Assembly: GCA_022496805.1 (NCBI GenBank) | Contig: CM040107.1 | Span: 14,123,501 to 14,187,500 of the forward strand | Direction of reading: 5' to 3' | DNA length: 64,000 nucleotides | Source: Pohlia nutans | Taxonomy: Eukaryota; Streptophyta; Bryopsida; Bryales; Mniaceae | Part shown: one piece after another, positions 1 to 11,311 of the stretch | Position numbering within the stretch: the stretch's first letter is position 1 | How the letters are laid out: each line of letters begins with the position of its first letter | Notes under the pieces: generated by a model | Seen by the model: the letters and a program-made list of their open reading frames with translations, nothing else | Told to the model about the DNA's origin: nothing | Database searches by the model: none | Made by a program: the position numbers and the translations under genes

Positions 1-1076
1 CAAGCTGGATAACATCGTATTGTTGTCTCCGAACATTGTATCAAATACAAGCACACCAGTATTGATTTGATCATCGCAGATATCCCAGAGAATCTGCCAG
101 TCCCGGGAATCTCCACTTCTGTTCCTGAGTGGAACAAGCGTGCCAAGAACTACATCGAGGATGTGTTCGAGATGGCGGACGCTTATCTTCACGACGACGG
201 AGCTCTTGTCTTCATCCACTGTGACGACCATGATTTGATGAAGGAGGTTGATGAGGCGGCTCTACAGTACGACATGAAGCTATTGAAGGACTGGTGGGGA
301 ATCAATGAAATGCACCTTGCATTGCCCCGTGATCCTTCGATGACGATATCTACTAATTCAACTCAATTCTATGTTTCCTCGTACTATCAGTTATTGCAAT
401 ATTTGGAATGTCGTAGTGTTGTTGAATCTTGGTTGCATCGTAAACTAATATTTGAAATACATCTCTCGCTCACATTGTTCACTATTTTGTGTGTACTTCG
501 TTTGATCTTGCAATCTGTAAGGTTTTGGATCCAACTGTTTGTACGGCGAGAGGTTCAATCAAAATTCTCTTTCATCGCTAACCGTGGTAAGAACTACATG
601 GTTGATCATGTTGAAAAGAGTGACGCTCTCTTCAACGTCACAGACGATGACATGACTATGAACGGGAGTGTTCCTTGGAGAGGTGCTCGTGAGAAGAATC
701 AGCCTTTCTTCCATCTGCTAATTCAGCAGTTTTGCAAGGCTGGGGATGTTGTTCTCGATTGCAAGGCCGCTACAAGTATGCTCCAATGACTTGAATCACA
801 GTTTGAGCTACATTTTTGTAACGTATCTCATCATCTTAGTCTAAGATTTTGCATTTTGTCCCATTGACAGGTACATCCATCAAGGCATGCTTAGCTCTCG
901 GTCGTCATATTCTGGCATTGGAGGATGATCGACAGATTTTTGAAGAACTCATTGCACCACTGCGACTACTTAAAGAAAACGACCTTGTAAAAAAGGGCAG
1001 GGTCAGCACTCCTCCATCAAATCCGGCGCCTGCTAAGAAACCGAAGAGGCAGAGACTAACAGCCAATTGTGCATAA
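1..1076 (+). pseudogene. Beta-class N4/N6 DNA methyltransferase-like relic, 5' end off the window
   Basis: The reading frame is open from base 13 to 775, then an intron at 776-870 (GT...AG, phase 1) leads to an exon ending in TAA at 1076. The order of motifs fits a beta-class methyltransferase: a segment around IDLIIADIPEN sits where the DPPY/DPPW catalytic motif (IV) is expected, and a later segment (GDVVLDCKAATS, then ACLALGRHILALEDD) resembles the SAM-binding motif I and the following strand. Both key motifs are degenerate: no DPPY/W and no FxGxG. A TAA at 10-12 lies in frame upstream, and about 230 bases from 345 to 575 look like an unspliced intron that happens to be open. The tail is lysine/arginine rich. 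I infer an inactive or divergent copy; residues upstream of base 1 are not visible. Confidence 0.45.
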
Positions 1077-1606
1077 GTTGTATCGCTCAAGCATGTTTCC
1101 AAATTTGATATTGTACAATCATTTGCACTTTAAAATATTTCCAATCCGAATTCTAATTCGTTTCAATTTTGTTCTCTTGAACAGTGGGGTGAGAATTATT
1201 GCGTCAAATCGTGATCGGTATTTGAGTCCTCCTCCAACTTTCAGGTTGCCTGAGTCGGGATTGCCTTAGCGTACGCCACAGTCTCTCTTCCTCCATATCG
1301 TCGCAAGCGACGATATCTTCGAGGAATGCGTGCATTTGTGGATGACGAGGCAGTCCAAGGAGAGGATGATTCTAACTCCTCTAGCGAGGGTAGCTCTGGT
1401 AATAGATATTAAGCTTTATATTCAATACATACGCATTTGTTGAATTATAATTATTATGTTTCCACTTTTGATTTTTATTTATGCAATGTTTATGCATTGG
1501 AACCGAAAGGTTCTAATCCTTATACATATATGCACAGGCTCGTGACCGCCTTTGGATGCAGTTTATATCAATTGGATCTACAAACACGTCACTACTACTA
1601 TCTCTT
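1077..1606. other. Non-coding stretch downstream of the methyltransferase relic
   Basis: A possible further exon begins after an AG near 1184 and reads for about 25 codons before a stop at 1267-1269. The remainder to 1606 holds short open frames only. I see no repeat or RNA gene. Confidence 0.3.
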
Positions 1607-2927
1607 TTAGAGCCTATATCCAATGCTCATCAAGGTCATTGCTTGTTCTCGAAGATTGTCTTTCAAATAGGTCTCGTACTCAACTGAATGCTTTACCGAG
1701 CGCATCATGTCGTCTATTGTAGCAACATACAAACACGTCCCTCTACTCTGTGACATCCGCTGCCAGTAGCTGTGTACAGTCTCGCCTAGGTTGCATGAAG
1801 GAGTGTCCGCAATTTGTTCTGCCGTTAGATCCTGGAAGCCACATACCAAATGTTGAATGAGTAAGACGACAAAGTAGTCATTCGGATTCGTAAGATAACA
1901 TATTTATGAATAGGCAGTCAACTCTCACAAGCTCATAGAATCCACCCCATTGGTGGAATCTAAAGTGCCAAAATCCAAGCCAATCATCCAGTTCTCGCAG
2001 TCCATCTTCAGTGGCAGCTCCTGACGACAGCCACCAGTCTCTGGTACAATGGTAGAACTCTTCAGCCTCCCACGGGGTCTTCGCTTCTTTGAAATTCGTA
2101 CACAGTCCCTTATGCATTTCTCGGAGGTCTGGCCGGATGTGCTCCACTGCGTATCGCTCCAAAGAGCCGGTCCAGTCAACTTCATTGTACCTTTCTCTAC
2201 CAACCATCTTCCTATTGGGATTTCCATTCCCGTACACAATCCTCACCGCCATCCAGTTCGCATCATCTCCGTCTGCTACAAATCCCTTGAAGTAAGGGTT
2301 CGGAACTCCGTTCCGTTCCATCACGTTGTTGAGAGCGAACCACATGAGCTTCTGTGAATCGACATCATCGCTCAAGATCTCGCATGTGGCTATTGTCATC
2401 AAGCGACACATTTTTGAATCATAAACGTAGCAAGACATAGTTGTCCAACCTCTTACTCGGTTGAGGTGGTCAAACATGATCCAACGTTTGTCTAGGTCCC
2501 CACCCGGTTGCATGCGCCTCACAAGATCAACGCCACTACCACGTCCATCTTCTGACATCTTGAATATGTAATACCGTCGAGTTCCAAATCTGAATCTGTC
2601 ACTCAATTGAATGAAGGCGTATAGACACTCAATCCTCAATTGTTCGACCATGTCAAGTGATCCTCTCTCTTCACTAACAGTTGATTCAAATCTAGTTGCG
2701 TCCCATTTGTATCGAGAATGGAACATACTGAAGTGCTCAATCATAGCCAGGTACATCCGTGATCGGGATGGTACTATTGATCCTTCACTACCTATTCCAT
2801 GTGCCGTATCAACCTCAATGGAGGACTTGCCCGTGAAGCATGTATCCATTTCTCTACAACAACAAACTAGACACTCAATACACAAAATTGTGGGCGACGC
2901 TACCACGAGAGATAAGCGGACACACAA
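1607..2927 (-). CDS. Transposase-like protein, RNase H-fold (MULE-like) family
   Basis: Two exons on the minus strand: 1929-2927 and 1607-1831, joined in phase 0 across a 97-bp intron with donor GTGAGA and acceptor CAG. The protein has a stretch around MFDHLNRVRGWTTM followed by MTIATCEILSDD and FKGFVADGDDANW. This fits the DDE/RNase H pattern of Mutator-like transposases, with candidate acidic residues in MFDH and in ADGDDAN; aromatic C-terminal motifs (FYHCTRDWW, HQWGGFYEL) follow. A divergent relative lies at 59829-61198, so this is a repeat family rather than a host single-copy gene. The start is uncertain: the first 30 or so residues of the long frame are cysteine- and valine-rich and may be intron. 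It has no in-frame stop, so it could still be expressed. Assignment to the Mutator superfamily is inference. Confidence 0.5.
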
Positions 2928-3199
2928 TGCAGATGAGCGTTGTAAATGGCTACATAAATATTACGCATCATCATCTGTCCGTAGTAGTCAAACAAAAAAG
3001 CCTTCTAAGTCAATTTTAATGCACAACTTTTTCAGCCATGTCCATCATTACTACACTTCCATGAGCCAGAATGAGTCTATTTTTATATTGGTATCACTGA
3101 TTTCGGCTGGATTCAAACTCAGTGACAATACGATCTAATTAAAAAATGCGGAGGGAATAAGTGCAAGCCGTCAATTCATTTCTATTCTTGGTCACAAGA

Positions 3200-3415
3200 C
3201 TCCCTGGGAATGTCTCTGTGCTAGGTCCCGGGACCGCCCGGGAGAGCCTAAGGGCTGTCCCGGTGCTTGGTCCCAGGACTGCCCGAAACAGCCTAGGAGC
3301 TGTCCTGGTGCTTGGTCCTGAGACTGCCCGGGTCAGCCCAGGGACTGTCTCATTGATTGGTCCCGGGACTGCCCGGGACAACCCATGGCCAATCCCAGTG
3401 CTTCGTATAGAGACT
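3200..3415. repeat. 45-bp GC-rich minisatellite, about 4.5 copies
   Basis: The motif GGTCCC(G/A)GGAC recurs at 3224, 3269, 3314 and 3359, exactly 45 bases apart. Each unit contains SmaI-like palindromes (CCCGGG). Because 45 is a multiple of three, both strands stay open and mimic a 15-residue protein repeat (LGPGTAR...). I see no sign of a real gene. Confidence 0.85.
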
Positions 3416-3700
3416 CGCCGGCGCTAACACTAAGACATTTTTACCACAGTAACTTTTCTGAAATGTGATAAAAATAGACATTTATCGTGCATAAACTATT
3501 ATTGGAAAGTTACCATGTGGTAAAACTATTTTTAGGAGAGTAAAAACCTAAATTTAGATGAATTTTTTCCTAATTTTACTAAACCAAGTAAATAAATTGT
3601 TCGAAATTTCCTCTGTAAAAGTGAAATTTCTGCTCTACGCTCTCCGCTCTCATATCTAAGGCTCGCGTACGAGCTTTCCCCCAAATTTCAGGTGTCCATC
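3416..3700. other. AT-rich spacer before the Ty3/gypsy relic
   Basis: No convincing gene or repeat is visible. The change to TCGA-rich sequence near 3700 marks the start of recognisable retrotransposon DNA. No 5' LTR and no primer-binding site were found here. Confidence 0.3.
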
Positions 3701-3772
3701 CGCGACTTACTACAGTTATGACCGACCCTCACCACACTTGTTCGGGATCGACTGACTCATCCAGACCTAGGG

Positions 3773-5428
3773 TTGACTCTAGAGTCATCCTACTGGACTA
3801 CGGCAGAGGTGACGATTGCCGCTGTAGCAATCATCGACAAACACATGTCGGTCATCACAGTCTCAGTCGGCAAAAACATGGTAGACGACGTTCTGATCGA
3901 TGGCGGATCCAGCGTCAATGTGATCACCGAAGACAAACGCAGACGCCTGGGACTGTCCAAGCCCTCACCCGCACCATTCAACCTCAAGATGGCCAACGGC
4001 ACCATAGCCCGGCCCAAAGGATTGATCAGGGATGTCAAAATTCATATTCATGGCATCCCCTACATAGTCACGCTTATAGTCTTCGACTGCTCGACAGTCA
4101 AGTCAGACTACCGGTTATTACTTGGTCGACCCTGGCTTCGACATGCCAAAGTCATATACAACTGGGGCAACAACGAGGTGCAGATCATGGGCAACGGCAC
4201 CGTCAAGACCGTCAAGATCAATCGACAGTTAGGATACGAGGCGGTAACACCACATTCTCTAGTATGTTACAACTTCGCGAAAGGTATCACCGATGAGGAG
4301 GAGGAAATCTTGATGGCCTTCGAACCGACCCTTCATACATTTGGCACAATCGACTGGAACCTCCTAGCTACCGAGTCGACACTCGACCAAACTAGGAAAG
4401 AATCGACTACGATGGCTAGTACCACTAGACACCAGGGTATTCAACATAGACCAGGAACAATGTTGGTAGACGAGACACCAATACAAGAGAAGCTACGATT
4501 CATGGACATTGCCCATTGGAATCACAATGAGGAGGATCGACTCGACCATATCAACGTGGGTACCTCTACCGACCCTAAGATGTTGAAGCTGATCGGAAAT
4601 CCGAGCTCTAGTCTCAGAGCCAGTGCCGAATCCCTATTCAAGGAGTTCTTAGACATCTTTGCCTTAGTCCGAATGCTACAGAAGCTAGTCAATGAGAATC
4701 GGACCGACCGGGACTTACAACTCCACACGGTCCTCTTCGCTTACCGAACGGCATACAAGGGTCTTCTCACACCATTAATGCCACCCAAATACATAATCCC
4801 GACCCAACAGTCGACATCGGCTACCGACTTCGCTCCTTGGGGAGTGCTAGCAGCCCGTGTCGCCGACCTCAAGAAATTAGACAAGACCCGACCAGCAGCA
4901 GCCACCCACCATGGCGCGAAACAGTGGAACCGACCACAATGGACCCAGACCCTAGGCCAGTCGACTCCATACAACGTAGGCGACTACGTCCTCTGGCACC
5001 CAAAAGGTACAAATGTCCATGTCGGTAAACTTCATAGTAAATGGTTCGGCCCGTATCACGTCCAGTATGCCGTCCCCAACAACACACTCCTCCTAGTCAG
5101 CCTTCAGCACTTTGACCCCGACCCGGTAGTAGTCCACAACAACAAACTCAAACCCTATCGAGTCCTAGGCGATAAAACCCCTACCGAATTGACTAGTCGA
5201 CTCACTAGCAAATCAGAGATTAGGTCTACACTAGAACATAACGAAGACAAGCCAAGCCGACAGCAGCCGACCCAACCCGACCTAGTCACAGTCGGTCGAC
5301 TCGACTGGTCGACCCGACTAGTCAACTCGACCAGTCAAACCCTAGAAAAGCCGCCGTATTTATGGCCGCCGATCGACCCGACTGTCGTCCACGAAGTCCT
5401 GAAACTCCCATTTGGCATTACAATATAG
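3773..5428 (+). pseudogene. Ty3/gypsy pol remnant: protease fused to integrase C-terminus
   Basis: The 551-residue frame begins with a retropepsin-like domain. VLIDGGSSVNVI near residue 40 is the active-site loop (DGGS, as in many plant Ty3 proteases), and LLLGRPWLRHA near residue 118 is the downstream family motif. Near residue 285 the text SAESLFKEFLDIFAL marks the usual start of the RT region. It jumps at about base 4665 directly to a segment typical of late integrase (NENRTDRDLQLHTVLFAYRT), followed by a C-terminal domain (YNVGDYVLWHPKG, GKLHSKWFGPYHV). The join is in frame, so the deletion left one long open frame. It cannot encode reverse transcription by itself. The first residues are likely gag/protease linker, since no natural start is seen. 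Confidence 0.75.
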
Positions 5429-6786
5429 CCGATTGACCCTACCGAGTACCCACCGGGTCGGTTCGAAGAGTATTCTGATGCCTGCAAAACTGTTGAAGGC
5501 TACAGCATCTGCCACTACAAAGCCGAACACCACAGGCGATTGACGGCGTTCATTCAAGGCCTCGGCTTCAAACGCAAAACAACCTACATCAGCAAGGAAA
5601 TGCTCGACGTCCAGTGCACAGTCGAGTTCCTAATCGACCGCGCCATGCAATGGGACTGGGCGACATGGATGTTCAGCTTGATAGCCATCGACATCAAGAC
5701 GATGTAGACCACGAAGACCACGATCTGCCCTTTAGCCGAGGTATTGGACTCACTCCTTGAATCGTATTTTTCTAGCACTGACCAGGAGTATACGCACCAA
5801 ACGGTCGCCGAGCAGAACACCAACGACCGACGTCGACAGTCAGAGAACTCGGAAAACAACTCCTGAGGACCCGACTACATAGTTTTCAAAGGCAGATTTG
5901 GAGCCGACCGGACATCGAAGGCACACGATCGACCTCCCCGACCAGTCGACCCGGGCCAAACATCGCCTGCCTACCCCCCTAGTCAACAAACCACGCCCGA
6001 CCCAGCGGCACCGACCGCCACTACCGGGAGTCAACCGACCGCCGATCGTAGGGAGACACGCTCCTCATTTGCATGCAAGCGGGACCAGGAGCAACTAGAG
6101 AAGCGTGCCAACCAAGGTAAACTCACCCCCTTAAGCGACATTCCACCTCGAGAGGTCGACTTGACCTCATCCGATAGCGAGGCTCAGTCGACTCTACCAC
6201 CAATACCAGGCGGAACCCTCCTCCCGGACACACCTCCGTCCTCATTATCCGATCTAGCGCCACTCAACCTCGAAACGACCTACGATCCGGCACCACCCGG
6301 CGAGTTTCACCAGCCACCGCCCGTCTTACCAACGCCTCGACCCCCGAAGTCACCCGGAGTCAATCGACCAGCACCCGACTCACCAACATCACAAGCCACG
6401 ACATTACCGATGCACTGGCGCTAGCGCCTGGACGACGTCCAAGGATCGGTGGGTCGACTCGAAGATATCAGCTCCCGAGCGAACCTCCTTTGTTAGAGGC
6501 GGTTCAGGCCAAGACCACCCTTCAAGCCGAGCTCGACCGCACCCGATTGGAGGGCAGTCGACTGGCCAAGGATTCCACCACAGCACCAGCAGGACCACCA
6601 GCTCCCAGCACCCGACCAGACGATGGGAGCAAACATACCAGCAGTATTCGACATCCCAGTCGACTCACCCGCACTTTCTTCACCACACTCTCTTGGGTTC
6701 GACTTTTCAAGGCTGCCCTTAGATATCTGCTCGCCCGTCACGACCCGGCACTCCAGCGACGTCAACCAGTGATAAGTCCACCATAG
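5429..6786 (+). pseudogene. Extra 3' coding region of the Ty3/gypsy relic
   Basis: Between the integrase end and the polypurine tract lie about 1.4 kb of mostly open frames on the element's strand. They are broken by stops near 5704, 5861 and 6422 and by frame changes. The first part (PPGRFEEYSDACKTVEGY onward) is globular-looking. The second is proline/threonine rich. The third contains a short heptad-like stretch (EAVQAKTTLQAELDRTRLEG) that could form a coiled coil. It occupies the position of an additional 3' ORF. I do not recognise a family and see no transmembrane segment that would suggest an envelope protein. Confidence 0.4.
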
Positions 6787-6913
6787 TCCGGGTCGCCTAG
6801 TCGCAGAAGTCTCGGCCGTGGGTAATTTGGTCATTCCTCGTGACCATTTTCTTAGTCGCCTACCGAGGTAGTCTAAAGTCCACAGGAGTGTACTTAGCTC
6901 AGAGGGAGGGCAA

Positions 6914-7455
6914 TGTTAACGGAATATTAGTTGATATTTCCTTAGGCTAAGAGTAGGCTAGTCTATACCCGGCAGGAATAGACCCGGCAGGCGATACCCG
7001 GCAGTACAAGCTGGTACAGACTGGTCGACCCGACTTTTTCGGTCAACCAGTCTGACACAATGTCAGACCAGTCTCCTATACGTACCTTCACTCTCTTTGA
7101 GAGAGGTGTTGCTATACCATTTGTACATCATCTTGGCAGCCTCAGTTGTACTTCGCTCTTGTTTTAAACTCTTCTTGTGCGCACTAGTATGTTAGACTAC
7201 TGCTGTTAGACTACTGCTATTTCTTGCTCTTGTATCACTCTTTGTGGTTGTATCTTGGTTAGTTGCAGTAGTCTGTGAGTATGCAGGAGCCGACTTACTA
7301 GTATACTGGTGCTTTTTCTTAGCCGACAGTACGTTCTCCCTAGTAGAAACTTCTTACTACTCCTCTCAATCTCTAGAAACTACTCTAGAATAGAATAGTC
7401 TTGTGCGGAGTAGTCTCATTCGTTTAAGGTTGGTTCCTAGAAAACCTCCTTAACA
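6914..7455 (+). repeat. 3' LTR of the Ty3/gypsy relic (542 bp)
   Basis: It starts TGTTAACGG directly after a polypurine tract and ends CCTTAACA, so the ends form the usual short inverted repeat TGTTA...TAACA. Internal sequence has a TATA-like CTATAC near 7113 and stretches rich in TAGTCT. No second LTR is present in the window, so a target duplication cannot be tested. Confidence 0.7.
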
Positions 7456-7745
7456 CCCTAGCATGGACCTTGTAAAAAGAGCAAAGGCTTTTGGCAATTT
7501 CTCATTGAGGCTTGCTTTAAATAGGGAGACATTATTGTTGACTCCAATGCCATGACTGGTAATTTGTAGTCCTTTCATTTGCATTGAATTTATTGCATTG
7601 TGTTGACATCATTCTTTACATGCATACTTAGACGTTATTCTTATAAACTTTGTATGTTTGTTCGAATCGCTTCAATTTATGCATGCAAGAATGTCAACCG
7701 CCGCATTGTGACTTTGGAGGAGGACAAAGCTATATATAATGCACT
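7456..7745. other. Flank between the LTR and the giant element
   Basis: AT-rich DNA with no supported gene. It ends with a TATATATAAT tract (7731-7740) and CACT (7742-7745), which is repeated at 27604-27607 on the far side of the candidate element. Confidence 0.4.
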
Positions 7746-7773
7746 AACACATATTTCGTTATAATGGGGATAT
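7746..7773 (+). repeat. Left terminal inverted repeat
   Basis: It begins AACAC and contains TATTTCGTTATAATGGG. It differs from the right copy only at positions 6 and 24. It is preceded by CACT. Confidence 0.7.
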
Positions 7774-8134
7774 TCAAATTATCAAAAACTCTATCGAGCT
7801 TAATTTCAACATCCAAAGTTATCAAAAAGTTGGTGTGCGCGAGCTAAAGTGAATATCAAAACTATATTTGCAATCATCAGAACACTTTCAGAGATCCTAA
7901 ATTTGCACAAACAACTCAATAAAACAAGAAAGTCGATTAAAATGGGAGTCAATAAAAACTCCAGAAAACCAATTAGCTCAATATTTAGTGTTTTAAGGCA
8001 CAACGATCCAAGTAATTGCTAAAATTAGCCGCTACTAATAAATGGAAAAGAGGGCTTCTACATGCAATTCTGAGAGGATATCATCGGTTTAGGGTGTAAC
8101 CAAATGAAGATTGATGATAATGAAGATTTGCTTA

Positions 8135-8267
8135 TTCAGCTCGACCAGGGCTAAATTTCTCATTTAGCTCGACCAGAGCTAAATTGCTGATTTAGCTTGA
8201 CCGGAGCTAAATTGCTGATTTAGCTCGACCGGAGCTAATTTGCTCATTTAGCTTGACTAGAGCTAAA
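8135..8267. repeat. Five tandem imperfect palindromes, 28-bp period
   Basis: Units start at 8135, 8163, 8191, 8219 and 8247, exactly 28 bases apart. Each holds (T/C)AGCTCGACC or a close variant followed by GAGCTAA. They are less symmetrical than the dispersed palindromes (the centre reads GACCGG, GACCAG or GACTAG). The array lies 38 bases past the stop codon of the minus-strand transposase-like gene, probably in its 3' UTR or the element's subterminal region. Confidence 0.9.
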
Positions 8268-8304
8268 TTGCAAAACCAGATAAGATAAACTAGTAACTGT
8301 CATT

Positions 8305-11259
8305 CTACTCGTCTTCCCTATTAAATCGCTCAATGCTCTCTTTGATGATGACGATCTGCCGGTCTGATATTAAGATAACCGGACGACGAGAGCCAGGTTT
8401 TGCACTGGATTTCCATGACGAAAAAATAGCACCACCATGAAGCCATTCCGGGATGTGGCTATCATCAACTTTCCATTTGAAAGTGTTCTTCGTATCCCAA
8501 CCAACATAGGTCTCTTGTACAACATTGTTCGTGTTTGTAGGTTTAAAATATTGGATTTGAATACACCCTGGATGATTGTGATCGACATCAAAATCGGACA
8601 AAGCCCTAGCAATCCAGAAAGGTCGAATATCTCCATCGGCAGGGCGTACGGCTAAAAAATACCCGGCATAAACATCCCGACCAACACGGAACGACTCCCG
8701 TGGTCTGTCGCACAAGCGGCCAATGAAATGCGGATCACGCGCAAATTCCTCGCGTAATTGGCCTGTGTTTAGGAATTCTCGTGTCACAGGTACTCGAGTC
8801 AAAGGCCAACACCCGTTCTTTAATGAAGAAGACACTTCCATAGGCTCCACCAACGCAAGCTTCACAGCCCGCCAATAGCGTATAACCGCATCATGTTGCC
8901 GTCGATACTCTCCCGATATGTCTTCCGAACATGAAGTCTCCCACATCTTAATGAAACCCCCAATTCCTTTTACAATCTCATCGCGGTATTTCATAGGAAT
9001 TGGAAGCAAAGGTTTCATCTCACCCGTAGGCAACAATGGCTTTCCAGTACTTGCATCTTCCTTCCACAATTTTATACCTCCATTGGTAGAGGAAAGCCAC
9101 TCATTGTCAGTACATAACAACTTGTACTGCATCATGGGCCATCCATTATCATGCTTGTAAAATTTAAATTGTTGGCCTTCCGAACGTCCAACAAGAATTT
9201 CCTCTCTTGAGGCAATGTAGTCTTTGATGTAACCTTTGAAGTCTGGAATTTCCTCTACCAAATGGGGAATGACTGGCAGTGCCTCCGCGTCCATGAATGA
9301 CTTCATCAGCAATGGAATCGTCAGAAAGTCATTTTCTTTCAAAATCATGCTCCAATGTCCGAAAAGAGCGTCAATATCTTCATGCGTGTGTCCCACCAAC
9401 AAGAAATTGACATATATCTCACGAAACACACCAATGTGCACTAGAAGAGACCAGAAACAAAACATGAACCGGTTCTTGTTGTCAGAAGCCGCATTGTCAA
9501 GTTGCACATGGAGGACAGGAGGTAAAGGCTCCGCCACCCCTGAGATTTCACCTTCTGGAAGAAGAGAGTTCAAACAGGCTTCTTTTCCTAATAGCACAGC
9601 TTCAAATAGAGGGTGCGTCCCAGAACCAGCGAATAGTGATGTTGAAGACGATATGGGAACGCCTTCAAGGTCTCGAAGAAGCTTCAATATTGAACCAACC
9701 GTGTGATTGCAATCACTTGGATAAATATCCAGCCCGTTGTGAGCATACCAAACATCACTATGTCCATGCGCAATCATGCCCGTGACAGCAATTGGAAGTT
9801 TCATCAACGCATCGTACGCTTTTGTCTTATGCGAAAACAAAGGGCACGCGGTCTTCGCATGGTCCATCTTGTCGTGGATTATGCAAAGAACTTCCCTCGG
9901 TCTCTAGATTGACATGGAACGATTTACGTAATAGTACTCGCGATGAGCCTGCTGTTGATCTAGATGGTGTATGAGCTTCTTTATCCACATATTCTCTTCA
10001 GATGATTCGGGCACCATTGACTTGATCATTGACTCATTCCTGTCACATGTAGAGCAACGATCGAAATTATCACCAGGTACCTTCTTTGAGTACTCCGAGA
10101 ATTTAGCCATCCTGATCTTGCTAAGGGTGCTGTGCGCGATGCATTTCAAACCCAAACTCTCATTGATGACATTAATCGCAGGAATTACATCCTTCCATTT
10201 GAAGGAAGAGAGCAAGGACCGCGACACCACTTTCACACCGGTCGTAAGCATCTTCGCTTTGTGAGGCATATGATCAGCAGCATTGTCTATCAATGTCATT
10301 AGAGTGGCAGCAGCTTGTTTCACGTGCAGACGAGGTTTCTTTTTACCAACGTTGCCATGATGTTGAGCACGCAGTCCTGCTGCAGCTTCGGACTTTTTCC
10401 TGTAGAAGGTAGCAGTGGGGACTCGTGTTATATATTGCCATGCCCGCGTGCAAACATCGATGCCTTCTGTGGTCACCATCATCTTCCCGTCCGCTGACTG
10501 GTGAAACCGATGGTGGACATCCATCTTAAAGTGAGCCTTGAATTTAAAATCTGAGGACTCGTACATCTGCTTCCGAAGAGCAATAATTTTCTCCCGAGGG
10601 AAAGGCTGGCAACAGTTTTTACTGCAGCATATCTTACTTGCAACCAAGTTGACGGACTCCAAAGTGAGCAGCTCCTCCTCTCTCTTGGTCTTCACAACGC
10701 GAGCATTTCTTTGCCCCGACTGATACGGCCGAACCTCCTTTCTCTTCGGATGATCACGGGCATAAACCGCAGCATTGTATTGGTCCCGACGTAAATGATC
10801 ATGAAGTGACCATCCCTCACATATAGCACGGGTAAGTTGCCATTTTCTAGTTCCGAAAATGGTATCCGCAGGAATGACGTCTACATTCACACACTTCACG
10901 ATCTGCACGGCTACTTGGTCTTCACCTAACGGCTCATCATTTTCAAGTACAAAGTCGGAGTCCATGCTTTGACAAATACCTTCTGCTACAATATCCAATC
11001 CATCGTTGAGTAGCGTTACAAATTTGGTAATCCACCTGTTCCTCGGAAGACCGGGGCAATCCTTCAACTCGTCCGGCAGAACCAGCTCAGGTGGGACATC
11101 CAACTCCTGTTACACCAAACAATGATGTCTCAGACACTTAGGCAGACGAACTGTGGATTATTACATAAGATGAATGAAATAAAAGGTTTAGGACAGATGA
11201 AATACCTCCGATGAAACATAGTTAAAATCCAATTCGCCATCAGATGCACTCGACTCCAT
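8305..11259 (-). pseudogene. Transposase-like protein (DUF7869-type, tentative), one nonsense codon
   Basis: Exon 1 (11206-11259) starts at an ATG and encodes 18 residues. A 99-bp intron (11107-11205, GTATTT...ACAG) leads in phase 0 to a single long exon 8305-11106. The predicted protein is about 950 residues, broken only by one TAG at 9904-9906 after residue 418. The N-terminal half has cysteine clusters (ICCSKNCC; CSTCDR) that may bind zinc. The C-terminal half has VLHVQLDNAASDNKN (about residues 550-563) and LVGHTHEDIDALF (about 588-600), the signature I associate with DUF7869, thought to be an RNase H-like transposase-type domain. A 3' relic of the same family is at 37900-38483. Its place beside one end of the inverted-repeat unit suggests it is the element's own transposase; family name and function are inference. 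Confidence 0.65.
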
Positions 11260-11311
11260 AAGAGAATGTTCGCAAGTACTGCAGGACCAACATGTAGACC
11301 GAGAAAAATAT

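Larger units (their letters stand above)
3700..7455 (+). mobile_element. Ty3/gypsy retrotransposon relic, 5'-truncated and internally deleted
   Basis: The element keeps, in order, a protease, a short linker fused straight to the C-terminal part of integrase, a long extra 3' region, a polypurine tract (GAGGGAGGGCAA, 6902-6913) and one LTR. Gag, reverse transcriptase, RNase H and the integrase core are missing. The sequence is saturated with TCGA, which marks the family; a fragment of a relative that still has RT lies at 58190-58962 on the other strand. Confidence 0.8.

Noticed and set aside
3139..3427. Repeat protein with LGPGTAR units
   Set aside because: It is the translation of a 45-bp GC-rich minisatellite, open on both strands, with no start context or flanking gene.
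6914..7455. Target duplication for the Ty3 relic
   Set aside because: Only one LTR remains, so flanking bases cannot be paired.
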